This document shows positions 19,210 through 27,355 of a stretch of DNA of 64,000 nt, one piece after another (within the stretch, counting starts at the first letter, position 1; every line of letters begins with the position of its first letter). This stretch comes from Martelella sp. NC20. GTDB taxonomy: Bacteria; Pseudomonadota; Alphaproteobacteria; Rhizobiales; Rhizobiaceae. The translations under genes and the position numbers were made by a program. The DNA is taken from contig NZ_CP054861.1 in assembly GCF_013459645.1 (NCBI RefSeq), positions 5,382,001-5,446,000 of the forward strand. Direction: 5' to 3'. Below the pieces are notes generated by a model. The model worked only from the letters and a program-made list of their open reading frames with translations. It was not told the DNA's origin and ran no database searches.

Positions 19210-19650
19210 TCAGCGGCCTTCGCGATGCAGCCGTTCGATCGCCTCATATTGCAGGCAGCCAGGCTTCATTTCCATCAGTTCGATGCGGTTGCCGTCCGGA
19301 TCCTCAAGCCAGGCCTGACGGTTGCCGTCGAGCCCTTCCTTGATTGGCGACAGAAGCGTTATACCCGCTTCCTCGATCCGGGCAACCGTGCCGTCGAGGT
19401 CCTCGATGGTGAAGCACATGTGGTTGACGCCATTGGCATTCCAACCCGGAGCCCGGTCGTTTTCGGCACCCGGGAAGATCTCCAGATACTGGTCGTCGGT
19501 GATCCTGAGATAGACCAGCCACGGCGTGCCGTCGTCATTGTGAAGCCGCAGCATCTCCGGAAAACCAAGGCGTTTTTCGTAATAATCCAGCGATTTGTCG
19601 AGGTCCTTCACCTTGATGGCGACATGCCCGATGTGAACGATACCCTTCAT
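19210..19650 (-). CDS. VOC-superfamily (glyoxalase-like) protein
   Basis: 146 residues with two vicinal-oxygen-chelate modules. Candidate metal ligands are H7 (VHIGHVAIKV), E in YLEIFPG, H in VNHMCFTIEDLDG and E in NRIELMEM, the canonical pattern H/E-x-H/E. The family includes glyoxalase I, epimerases and dioxygenases. In a sugar cassette it may act as an isomerase or epimerase, or remove a reactive dicarbonyl; the sequence does not decide. GGGAGGAG precedes ATG 19650. It is upstream of the lacI-family gene and probably co-transcribed with it. Confidence 0.8.
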   Translation of the reverse strand: MKGIVHIGHVAIKVKDLDKSLDYYEKRLGFPEMLRLHNDDGTPWLVYLRITDDQYLEIFPGAENDRAPGWNANGVNHMCFTIEDLDGTVARIEEAGITLLSPIKEGLDGNRQAWLEDPDGNRIELMEMKPGCLQYEAIERLHREGR

Positions 19651-19732
19651 GCACTCCTCCCGCGCACGCTTTTGCAGATGATGACGAAGCCTCTGGAAGG
19701 TGCGGTTCCCGAGGTGCGTCGCCGGACTGTAG

Positions 19733-19740
19733 TACCGGTA
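19733..19740. promoter_or_regulatory. Candidate LacI-family operator 1
   Basis: TACCGGTA palindrome within AGTACCGGTAATACG, about 85 nt upstream of the VOC gene. The 12-mer TACCGGTAATAC recurs at 20741 on the same strand. LacI-family operators are typically palindromes with a central CG, as here. Confidence 0.6.
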
Positions 19741-19789
19741 ATACGAACAGGTTTTAGCGATGGGCGATGACTTGTCAATGCCATCCCTC

Positions 19790-20605
19790 TCAGTCCCAGT
19801 CCGGCGCCCAGTCGAAATCGATATAGCGCCGCCCGCAGTCGACCGAGGCGATCATGGCCATCTCCTCGTGCGACAGCGTCACCGCCTGCGCCTCGAAATT
19901 ACTGCGCAGCCGCTCCGGCCTGCCGGAGGCTGGAATGACGCAGTGGCCGTTCGTAATCGACCAGGCGAGCGCCAGTTGCTCGACCGTGCAGCCCTTCCTC
20001 TCCGCCAGCGGCTCCAAGACAGGATCGCCGGCGAGCCTGCCGCGGGCGATTGGCAGGTAACAGGTGACGGAAATCCCGTGTTCGCGGCAATAATCGGCCA
20101 GAACCCGGTTCTGAAGATAGGGATGGCATTCGAACTGGTTGTTGACGATCTTCAGGTCGCCGAGCAGCGCCTGGGCCTCGGCCAGCAGCTTTCGCGTGAA
20201 GTTCGAGACCCCGATCATCCGCGTCAACCCCGCCGCATGGGCCTCCGCGATCTGCGCAACATAGGTCTCAAGCGCGACCCTGTTCTTCGGCGACGGCCAG
20301 TGCAGCAAGGTAAGGTCGACGCTCTCCAGCCCGAGCCGGTCGAGGCTCTGGCGCAGCGAGGGTACCAGCATGCCGGGGCCGAAATTCTCCGTGGAAATCT
20401 TGGTGGTGACGAACACGTCGTCCCGCTTCAGCCCGGAGCGCCGGATAGCCTCGCCGCATTCGCGCTCGGTGTCATAGGTCTGCGCGGTATCGATATGACG
20501 ATAGCCGATCTCCAGCGCCGCCAGGATCGCCGACACGCCCTCCGGGCCGGTCCGGTCGAAGGTGCCGAGCCCCATGAGCGGCATACCATATTGATTCCTT
20601 TTCAT
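19790..20605 (-). CDS. Aldo/keto reductase (first of two in the window)
   Basis: 271-residue NAD(P)H-dependent oxidoreductase. The catalytic tetrad is visible: Asp and Tyr in HIDTAQTYDTE (about residues 40-50), Lys in FVTTKIS, His in LLHWPS. Cofactor-site motifs IGVSNF and VIPASGRPERLRSN are present. ATG 20605 is chosen because GGAGGAG lies 5 nt before it; longer in-frame starts add an unconserved leader. It is divergent from the transporter operon at 20823 and shares an operator-bearing control region. Likely role: reversible oxidation or reduction of an imported sugar or polyol. A paralogue is at 29206. Confidence 0.9.
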   Translation of the reverse strand: MKRNQYGMPLMGLGTFDRTGPEGVSAILAALEIGYRHIDTAQTYDTERECGEAIRRSGLKRDDVFVTTKISTENFGPGMLVPSLRQSLDRLGLESVDLTLLHWPSPKNRVALETYVAQIAEAHAAGLTRMIGVSNFTRKLLAEAQALLGDLKIVNNQFECHPYLQNRVLADYCREHGISVTCYLPIARGRLAGDPVLEPLAERKGCTVEQLALAWSITNGHCVIPASGRPERLRSNFEAQAVTLSHEEMAMIASVDCGRRYIDFDWAPDWD

Positions 20606-20739
20606 ATTTCTCCTCCTAACCTTTTCGCCACCGCACCCGCGGCGGCAAACAGCCCTCTCCAGCCGCAACCGGATCTCTCATCGGGAAAATGGCGCAACCT
20701 GATTTTCCCTGTTGACCGGAGGAGGAACATAGCCTTATG

Positions 20740-20749
20740 TTACCGGTAA
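20740..20749. promoter_or_regulatory. Candidate LacI-family operator 2
   Basis: TTACCGGTAA is a perfect 10-bp palindrome between the divergent aldo/keto reductase and permease genes. Together with operator 1 it defines the consensus TACCGGTAATAC. Its position would let one repressor control both transcription directions. Confidence 0.65.
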
Positions 20750-20822
20750 TACAATACCAATGGGAGTGGTGTTGCAGGAAGCCGCGAGCCCTGACGCAAG
20801 GGGCAAGCGGAAAGGGAGGAAC

Positions 20823-21719
20823 ATGCGTATTCGGTGGAGCCGATGGTCGCCCCAGTTCGCGCTGGCGCCGGCAGTCATCATCACATTCGTCGCCTTTTTC
20901 GGGTCGATGCTCTGGACCATCTATCTGAGCTTCACCCGCAGCCGGCGGTTTCCGGACTATGCCATCGACTGGAGCGACTGGTCACGCCAGTACGGCCGGC
21001 TCTTTGGCGACCATGCCTGGCTCATCTCGCTGAAGAACCTGCTCATTCTCGGCGTCGGCAGCACGCTGGCGATCGGCTTCGGCTTCATCCTCGCCTGCCT
21101 GATCAATGCCGAAAAGCGCGGCGAAGGCCTGTTCCGCACGGTCTTTCTCTATCCCCTCGCCGTCTCGCTGATCGTCACCGGGGTCGCCTGGCGCTGGCTG
21201 TTCGATCCGAGCCTCGGGTTGCAGAACTTCTTTCATTCCATCGGCCTGACATGGGTCCGCCTCGACTGGCTGTCCTCCGGCGACACCGCGATCTACGGCA
21301 TCATCCTCGCCTCGATCTGGCAGGGCTCGGGCTTCTACATGGCACTGATGCTGGCCGGGCTGAAGGGCATCAACTCGGAAATCTGGAGCGCGGCCAAGCT
21401 CGACGGCGTCGGCACCTTCCGCTTCTATGTCGAGATCATCGTGCCGATGATGCGCTTCACCTTCCTGACCTGCGCCATCCTGCTCTCGCTCGGCGTGGTC
21501 AAGGCCTATGACATCGTGGTGGCGATGACCAATGGCGGGCCGGGACAATCCACCTATGTGCCGGCCTATTTCACCGTCAATGCCTACTGGCAGAAATCCA
21601 ATCTCGGCTATGCCTCCGCCGCCGCCGTCATCATGCTGCTGATCACGCTCGCCGTGTTCCTGCCGCTGGTGACGCTGACGGCCTGGCAGCAGCGCCGCAG
21701 AGAGGGGAGGCCCGCATGA
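20823..21719 (+). CDS. Carbohydrate ABC transporter permease (MalF/UgpA-like)
   Basis: 298-residue inner-membrane permease of the CUT1 sugar-importer class, with about six membrane helices starting at APAVIITFVAFFGSMLWTIYL and an EAA loop (IWSAAKLDGVGTFRFYVEII) near residue 185. GGGAGGA precedes ATG 20823; an upstream in-frame ATG at 20760 lies inside the operator/promoter region and is less likely. It overlaps the next permease by 4 nt (ATGA). Confidence 0.9.
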   Translation: MRIRWSRWSPQFALAPAVIITFVAFFGSMLWTIYLSFTRSRRFPDYAIDWSDWSRQYGRLFGDHAWLISLKNLLILGVGSTLAIGFGFILACLINAEKRGEGLFRTVFLYPLAVSLIVTGVAWRWLFDPSLGLQNFFHSIGLTWVRLDWLSSGDTAIYGIILASIWQGSGFYMALMLAGLKGINSEIWSAAKLDGVGTFRFYVEIIVPMMRFTFLTCAILLSLGVVKAYDIVVAMTNGGPGQSTYVPAYFTVNAYWQKSNLGYASAAAVIMLLITLAVFLPLVTLTAWQQRRREGRPA

Positions 21720-22663
21720 CGCTTCCGACCGAGACCGGGCTCGCCGCCCCCTTCCCCGCCGCCAAGCCCCGCGCCGTCACCGGCCGCCCGGTCTATTTCC
21801 CGCGGCCGCGAAAGAAGATAAGCCCGCGCTCGATCGCGATCCTGGTGTTCCTGACGATGTGCGCGGCGTTCTTCTGCCTGCCGCTCTACGTCATCGTTGT
21901 CACCTCGCTGAAGACCATGGACCAGATCCGGCTCGGCGACATCTTCGCGCTGCCGACGACATGGACGCTGCAGCCCTGGCTGACCGCCTGGAACGACGCC
22001 TGCTCCGGGATCAACTGCAACGGGCTGAAGGTCGGTTTCGTCAATTCGCTGATGATCCTGTTTCCCTCGCTGATCCTGTCGCTCGCGATCTCCTCGGTCA
22101 CCGGCTATGCGCTGGCGCTGTGGAATGTGCGCTGGGCCGGGCCGTTCATGTTCCTGTTGTTCATGTGCGCCTTCGTGCCGTTCCAGATCATCATGATCCC
22201 GCTGATCGTGCTCTCCGGCCTGGTCAAGGTCTATGGCACGGTCTGGGGCATCGCGATCGTCCACGCGATCCTGTCTCTGCCGCTGCTGACGCTGATCTTC
22301 CGCAATTACTACAAGGACATACCGGACGAGATCATGCGCGCGGCGATGATGGATTCGGGATCGTTCTGGCGGGTGTTCGTGGAGATCATCATTCCGATGT
22401 CCGGCAATATCCTGATCGTGGTGCTGATCATGCAGATCACCCATATCTGGAACGACTTCCTTGTCGGCCTTACCTTTGGCGGGCTCGGCACCCAGCCGAT
22501 GACCGTCATCCTCGCCAATGTCGTGATCACCAACACCGGCGAGGTCCGCTACAACGAGAACATGGCGGCAGCCCTTCTGACGGCCGTGCCCCCGCTCGTC
22601 ATCTATTTCCTTCTCGGCAAGTTTTTCGTGCAGGGCATCACTGCCGGCGCAATCAAGGGGTGA
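21716..22663 (+). CDS. Carbohydrate ABC transporter permease (MalG/UgpE-like)
   Basis: 315-residue partner permease. A long cytoplasmic N-terminus is followed by helices beginning near residue 42 (SIAILVFLTMCAAFFCLPLY) and an EAA loop (IMRAAMMDSGSFWRVFVEII) near residue 205. A periplasmic loop carries two cysteines (DACSGINCN), which could form a disulfide. It lies 3 nt upstream of the ATPase gene. Confidence 0.9.
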   Translation: MTLPTETGLAAPFPAAKPRAVTGRPVYFPRPRKKISPRSIAILVFLTMCAAFFCLPLYVIVVTSLKTMDQIRLGDIFALPTTWTLQPWLTAWNDACSGINCNGLKVGFVNSLMILFPSLILSLAISSVTGYALALWNVRWAGPFMFLLFMCAFVPFQIIMIPLIVLSGLVKVYGTVWGIAIVHAILSLPLLTLIFRNYYKDIPDEIMRAAMMDSGSFWRVFVEIIIPMSGNILIVVLIMQITHIWNDFLVGLTFGGLGTQPMTVILANVVITNTGEVRYNENMAAALLTAVPPLVIYFLLGKFFVQGITAGAIKG

Positions 22664-22666
22664 TCC

Positions 22667-23770
22667 ATGCCTGAGATCCGTTTCGAACATATCGTCAAGG
22701 ACTACGGCGCGCTGACCGTGCTGGACGACCTCAATCTTTCGGTGGATGACGGCGCCTTCCTGGTGCTGCTCGGCCCCTCCGGCTGCGGCAAGACCACGCT
22801 TTTGAACCTGCTCGCCGGCCTGATCGAAGTCACCGACGGTCGCATCACCATCGGCGGGCGCGATGTCACCGATCTCGATCCCAAGGACCGCGGCCTTGCC
22901 ATGGTGTTCCAGTCCTACGCGCTCTATCCGACCAAGACGGTGCGCGGAAACCTGAAATTCGGCCTCGCCGCCGCCAAACTGCCGAAGGAGGAGGTCGACA
23001 AGCGTATAGACTGGGCGGCGAAGCTGTTGCAGATCGAACCGCTGCTCGCCCGCAAGCCGGCCCAGCTTTCCGGCGGCCAGCGCCAGCGCGTCGCCATCGG
23101 CCGGGCGCTGGTGAAGAATGTGCCCGTATTTCTGTTCGACGAACCGCTGTCGAACCTCGATGCCAAGCTGCGCACCGAGATGCGGCTCGAGATCAAGAAA
23201 CTGCATGACGAACTGAAATCGACCATCGTCTACGTCACCCACGATCAGATCGAGGCGATGACGATGGCAACGCAAATCGCCGTGATGAATGGCGGCGTCA
23301 TCCAGCAGTTCGGAACGCCGGACGAGATCTATGAACGCCCGGCCAATCTCTTCGTCGCCGGCTTCATCGGCGCCCCCTCGATGAACATGCTGGAGGCAAA
23401 CCTCACTGTCTCAGGAGACAGCATCGGCGCGAAACTCGCCGATGCCGAGGGGGTATTCGATCTCAGCGATCACGATTTCGCCGAACCGCCATCCGATGGC
23501 CAGAAAGTTATCCTCGGGTTGCGGCCGGAGCATTTCGGCGCTCCGGGCGCAGCACTCGCGGACCCCGCCTTCACCTTTTCGCTGCCGCTGCATTACGGCG
23601 AACGCACAGGCTCGGACTCGACCGCCTATTTCGGCATCGGCGGCCGGTTGCTGGCGATGCGCTGCACGCCGGCCGAACTCGGGGCCGCGCGTTCCGGAGA
23701 AACATTGCAATTCGGCTTCCTCAAGGGGAAGGCCCATGTCTTCGACGCCCAGACAGGGCGGCGAATGTGA
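22667..23770 (+). CDS. Sugar ABC transporter ATPase (MalK/UgpC-like)
   Basis: 367 residues. ATPase domain: Walker A GPSGCGKTT (about residue 38), signature [10 protein letters not shown], Walker [16 protein letters not shown], switch His THDQIEAM. The C-terminal OB-fold (TOBE) domain, from about residue 240 to the end, includes GLRPEHFG and is typical of MalK-type proteins that can bind regulators. It energises the two preceding permeases. A 25-nt gap with GGGAGGA leads to the binding-protein gene. Confidence 0.92.
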   Translation: MPEIRFEHIVKDYGALTVLDDLNLSVDDGAFLVLLGPSGCGKTTLLNLLAGLIEVTDGRITIGGRDVTDLDPKDRGLAMVFQSYALYPTKTVRGNLKFGLAAAKLPKEEVDKRIDWAAKLLQIEPLLARKPAQLSGGQRQRVAIGRALVKNVPVFLFDEPLSNLDAKLRTEMRLEIKKLHDELKSTIVYVTHDQIEAMTMATQIAVMNGGVIQQFGTPDEIYERPANLFVAGFIGAPSMNMLEANLTVSGDSIGAKLADAEGVFDLSDHDFAEPPSDGQKVILGLRPEHFGAPGAALADPAFTFSLPLHYGERTGSDSTAYFGIGGRLLAMRCTPAELGAARSGETLQFGFLKGKAHVFDAQTGRRM

Positions 23771-23795
23771 GGAGCATTTTGTAGGGAGGAATAAG

Positions 23796-25040
23796 ATGCA
23801 CAGGAAATCGCTTTTGGGGCTCGCCGGCGCCCTGCTGATGGGCACCGCCCTCAGCGCCTCGGCAGAGGAACTCGTTGTCTATCACGGGTGGTCGACACCC
23901 GGTGAGGTCGGCGCGCTGAACGTGCTGCGTGACGCGCTCGCCGAACAGGGGATCACGTGGAAGGATCTGGCGATCCCGCACAATTCGGGCGTCAATGTCA
24001 GCCTCGTCAACATGGTGACCGGCGGCAATCCGCCGAACGCCTTCGTCGAATCGAACCCCGGCGTCTACCGCGACCTCGCCGAGCGCGATCTCTCGCTTGA
24101 CCTGACCGACCTCTATAATTCGACCGATATCGCCGCCAATCTGGCGCCGATCGTGCGCGAATTGTCGACGGTCGACGGCAAGTTCGTCAAGGTGCCGGTG
24201 GCGCTGCATCTCGACGGCATGGTCTATTGGAACAAGTCTGTTGCCGAACAGGCCGGCATCGACCCGGCATCATGGACCTCGGTCGACGAGATGCTCGCCG
24301 ATTTCGATACAGTGCGGGCAGCCGGTTTCGCACCGGCCGCGGTCGGCAGCCAGGCCTTCCAGGTCGGCTACCTGACCCATGCGATGATCGCGGCGATTGC
24401 CGGGCCGGAGATCTATAACCGCATCTATGGCCCCGACCCGGACATCACCGCCATCGACACGCCGGAATTCGCCAAGGCCGTCGAGGTCGTGCGCGCCTTC
24501 TCCGAGGAAGCCGGTCCCGAGGCGCAGAACCGCCCCTGGAACGAGGCCACCAACCAGGTGATCACCGGCAAGGCGCTGATGCACATCATGGGCGACTGGA
24601 TGAAGGGCGAATGGAAGGCCGCCGGCAAGGAACCCGGCGTCGATTTCGGCTGCATCGTCATTCCGGGCGCCAAGGCGGTTCCGGTCACGTCGGATGCCTT
24701 CGGCCTGCTCGGAGATCAGTCGGAGGAGGTGACGGAAGCGGAATACACCTTCGCAAAGACCGCCCTCGATCCCAAGGTCTCAGGTGCCTTCGCCCAGAAA
24801 AAGGGCTCCTCGCCCGCCCGCCTCGACGCGCCGGCCGACATGCTCGACGTCTGCAACGAAGTGGTCATCGATCAGCTCAAGGTTCCAGGCGGCACGGTGC
24901 AGAACCCGTTCAACACCGCAGACAGCGACTGGCACCATGCAATATGGGACGTGATGTTCAACTTCTGGAGCGATCAGGACATGACGGTCGACGATGTGCG
25001 CGCCGGCCTCGCCGACGAGTATGACGCGATCTTCGGCTGA
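23796..25040 (+). CDS. Carbohydrate ABC transporter binding protein (family 1)
   Basis: 414 residues, secreted: signal peptide MHRKSLLGLAGALLMG...ASA with cleavage near residue 22. The mature protein opens with EELVVYHGWSTPGEVGAL, followed by the SBP_bac_1 pattern (GNPPNAFVE, YWNKSVAEQAGI, FTKTAL-like C-lobe). The tryptophan-rich region near the ligand cleft fits sugar stacking. GGGAGGA precedes ATG 23796. It presents ligand to the MalF/MalG-type pair. Being late in the operon is unusual but common in CUT1 clusters of this group. Confidence 0.9.
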   Translation: MHRKSLLGLAGALLMGTALSASAEELVVYHGWSTPGEVGALNVLRDALAEQGITWKDLAIPHNSGVNVSLVNMVTGGNPPNAFVESNPGVYRDLAERDLSLDLTDLYNSTDIAANLAPIVRELSTVDGKFVKVPVALHLDGMVYWNKSVAEQAGIDPASWTSVDEMLADFDTVRAAGFAPAAVGSQAFQVGYLTHAMIAAIAGPEIYNRIYGPDPDITAIDTPEFAKAVEVVRAFSEEAGPEAQNRPWNEATNQVITGKALMHIMGDWMKGEWKAAGKEPGVDFGCIVIPGAKAVPVTSDAFGLLGDQSEEVTEAEYTFAKTALDPKVSGAFAQKKGSSPARLDAPADMLDVCNEVVIDQLKVPGGTVQNPFNTADSDWHHAIWDVMFNFWSDQDMTVDDVRAGLADEYDAIFG

Positions 25041-25104
25041 AGCCTCGCAACGACAATCCCGGACCGGAGCGCCATGGCCCCGGTCCGCCGTCAGGAGAGC
25101 CCCC

Positions 25105-25581
25105 ATGGACAAGCGCCTTCTCGATGAAGACAAGGTCATGCAGCTTTGTTTCGTCACCGACGATCTTGAAAAATCAACCGCCTGGTTCGCCGACCTGACC
25201 GGCAAGGAACCGGCCCATATCGGCAAGTCGGCCACCGCCGACATCGCCCAGGCGACGTATTTGGGCAAACCCGCTGAAATCACCTTCCGCCTCGCGCTGT
25301 TCCGCTTCGAAAACATCGATGTGGAGTTCCTGGAGCCCGGCCCCGAGCCCAGCACATGGCGTGAGCATCTCGACAAACACGGCCCGTCATTCCATCACTT
25401 CGCCTTCCGCACCGTCGACATGACCGGCCGCCGCGACTACCTCGCCGGCAAGGGGCTTGCGATGATCCAGCACGGAGAATTCGAAGGCAATGACGGCCGC
25501 TACGAATATTTCGACGCCATGGCGCAGATGGGCGCGATCGTCGAACTGCTGGAATGGGACCGGGACAAGGTGGCGACCTGA
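25105..25581 (+). CDS. VOC-superfamily protein, second in cassette
   Basis: 158 residues with paired beta-alpha-beta-beta-beta modules: QLCFVTDDLEKSTAWFAD (module 1) and HHFAFRTVDMTGRRDYL (module 2), with acidic positions in DVEFLEPG and AIVELLEW. The pattern matches VOC isomerases/epimerases more than classical glyoxalase I, but this is only suggestive. ATG 25105 follows AGGAG; the longer open frame upstream overlaps the binding-protein gene and is rejected. The cassette thus holds two different VOC proteins. Confidence 0.8.
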   Translation: MDKRLLDEDKVMQLCFVTDDLEKSTAWFADLTGKEPAHIGKSATADIAQATYLGKPAEITFRLALFRFENIDVEFLEPGPEPSTWREHLDKHGPSFHHFAFRTVDMTGRRDYLAGKGLAMIQHGEFEGNDGRYEYFDAMAQMGAIVELLEWDRDKVAT

Positions 25582-25599
25582 GGGGCCTTGCAGTCCCAA

Positions 25600-25621
25600 T
25601 CTCCCCGGCCAAGGGGGGAGA
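25600..25621. repeat. Short GC-rich inverted repeat
   Basis: CTCCCC and GGGGAG arms around a short spacer lie in the 138-nt gap between the VOC and isomerase genes. Similar CTCCC/GGGAG sequences recur at 31766-31781 and around 31870-31890. They resemble the CTCCCC-GGGGAG intergenic repeats frequent in Rhizobiales. Confidence 0.4.
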
Positions 25622-25719
25622 AGGATTGCTGCCAAGTTTGCGAAACAAATATCTGCCGAGCAACCGGCCAGGACTTTTCAATAAAGCCGGGCGTCTTCTG
25701 CCTCTTCAGGAGAAACAAC

Positions 25720-26562
25720 ATGATCAGACTTGGCGGCCATGGCCTTCCCGTTGATCCGGAAGATCCGGAGGAATTCGCCCGCGCCCATGTCGATTTCGGC
25801 TACCACGCGGCCTATTGCCCGCCCTGCGACATCGGCGATACCGATCGGCAACGGGCGATCGAGACGGCCTTTACCGCCCATGACGTGATGATCGCCGAGA
25901 TCGGTATCTGGCGCAATCTCGTCACGCCGGATGAGACCGTGCGCAGGAACAACGTCGACTATGCCTGCAAGAAACTGGCGCTGGCCGATGCCGTCGGCGC
26001 CCGCTGCGCCGTCAGCTACATCGGTTCGTTCGAGGCCGGGACCGAATATGCCCCGCACCCAAAGAACCTGACGCGCGACGCCTTTGACGCCACAGTCGCG
26101 ACCGCCCGCGCCATTATCGATACGGTGAAGCCGAAACGGGCCCGGTTCGCGCTGGAAATGATGCAGTATGCCCTGCCCGACAGCGTCGACTGCTATCTCG
26201 ACCTGATCCGCGCGGTCGACCGCGAGGCCTTCGCCGCCCATCTCGATCCGGTCAACCTGATCATGACGCCGAGGGTCTATTTCGAAAACGGACGGCTGAT
26301 CCGTGAATGCTTCGAAAAGCTCGGACCCCATATCGCAAGCTGCCACGCCAAGGACATCATCCTCCACGACCGGGCCGCCCTGCATCTCGATGAGGTCATC
26401 ATCGGCAAGGGCGTGCTCGACTACGCCGCCTATCTGACCGAGCTCGAAAAGCTCGACCGCGGCGTCCCGTTGATGCTGGAGCATCTGGAGGGCGATGACT
26501 ATGCCGTCGCCCGCGACGCTCTGAAGGCTATGGCCAAACCGCTTGGCATTTCCTTCGGCTGA
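25720..26562 (+). CDS. Sugar phosphate isomerase/epimerase family protein (TIM barrel)
   Basis: 280 residues of the AP-endonuclease-2/xylose-isomerase-like TIM barrel. Likely metal ligands appear in order: Glu in FALEMMQYA (about residue 146), Asp in HLDPVNL (about 178), His in SCHAKDI (about 208) and Glu in MLEHLEG (about 254). The family isomerises or epimerises keto sugars and related compounds. It closes the cassette, and an IS6 remnant begins about 40 nt after its stop. ATG 25720 follows AGGAGA; the upstream extension is out of character for the family. Confidence 0.85.
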   Translation: MIRLGGHGLPVDPEDPEEFARAHVDFGYHAAYCPPCDIGDTDRQRAIETAFTAHDVMIAEIGIWRNLVTPDETVRRNNVDYACKKLALADAVGARCAVSYIGSFEAGTEYAPHPKNLTRDAFDATVATARAIIDTVKPKRARFALEMMQYALPDSVDCYLDLIRAVDREAFAAHLDPVNLIMTPRVYFENGRLIRECFEKLGPHIASCHAKDIILHDRAALHLDEVIIGKGVLDYAAYLTELEKLDRGVPLMLEHLEGDDYAVARDALKAMAKPLGISFG

Positions 26563-26604
26563 CGCCTCAGCCCATCGCGATCAGCGCCGCGACCTGGGCG
26601 GGGA

Positions 26605-27058
26605 GGCCTTGTCGCAAACTTTCTGGTTAACCCCATGTAGACCATCGTCAAGGAAATTTGCGCTCCCATTGTTGCGAAACGAGCCCATGTTTCTGAATGC
26701 TATTGCCGAGAAGCTGAAGCGCCAATCGAAGGATGATTTCAAAGGCAGGCATTTCGAGGCATGGCTCATCGTCGGCACAGATGGAACCAAAATGGTCCCA
26801 TCCGCGATCAAAACCTCGGTAGACAGCGGTTTCCTTCAGCCCAAACCCGTGCCTTATGTCACCAAGCATCTCCAACAACGCATCGAGAGTGATCACTTTC
26901 GGACGAAGAAGAACATGCCCAAGGTTGGTGGCTTTCAATCCTTCATAACGGCGCGGCGGACAATCGCGGGTTTCGAAGCCATGCTGTGGCTAAACGATCT
27001 GCTCGCGCGCCTCTTCGGACTGCAAATTCTGAAATCGCTGAAAATTTGCAACAGGCCC
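26605..27058 (+). pseudogene. IS6-family element remnant, right copy (internal deletion)
   Basis: The left end GGCCTTGTCGCAAACTTTC and right end GAAAATTTGCAACAGGCCC are imperfect terminal repeats of one another. The transposase starts MFLNAIAEKLKRQSKDDF (ATG 26687), continues through GRHFEAWLIV, then jumps to the C-terminal part (RIESDHFRTKKNMPKVGGF, then TARRTIAGFEAMLWL). Most of the catalytic core is deleted, leaving about 454 bp. It is inverted relative to the left copy at 17789-18059, so the two copies bracket the sugar cassette with their transposase 5' ends facing inward. Confidence 0.85.
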
Positions 27059-27283
27059 AGCAAGCGCGCCATTGCAGGCGGACGCCGCCTGTTGCGACAT
27101 GTGATGTTCCAGGCGGTCCTTGTTGCCAGCTACCATAGCACAGCCCTGAGGGTCTTCGCTGATCGTCTTCGTGACACCGGAAAACCACACAAGGTCGTCA
27201 TCACGGCGGTCGCCCGCAAGCTCGTCACAATCGCAAACGCCCTGTGCAACGCGCGCCAGAACTGGGCCGCGCAACCTGCCTGA
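27059..27283 (+). pseudogene. IS110-family transposase C-terminal fragment
   Basis: Directly after the IS6 end, the frame continues into RRLLRHVMFQAVLVASYH, LRVFADRLRDTGKPHKVVI and AVARKLVTIANALC, then stops. This is the helix-rich C-terminus of IS110/IS1111 transposases (Transposase_20 domain). The N-terminal DEDD catalytic domain is missing, so the fragment is inactive. The IS6 element probably landed in an older IS110 copy. Confidence 0.8.
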
Positions 27284-27355
27284 GAAATGCGGTAGCTAGC
27301 CAGTTTACGTGAAAGTTTGAGGAAATTCCGATGACAGCGAGGCTATGGCCGGGCC

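Noticed and set aside
21608..23275. Very long open frame (555 codons) on the minus strand across permease and ATPase genes
   Set aside because: It is antisense to three well-supported genes, has a His/Asp/Arg-rich low-complexity composition typical of antisense high-GC DNA, and shows no domain.
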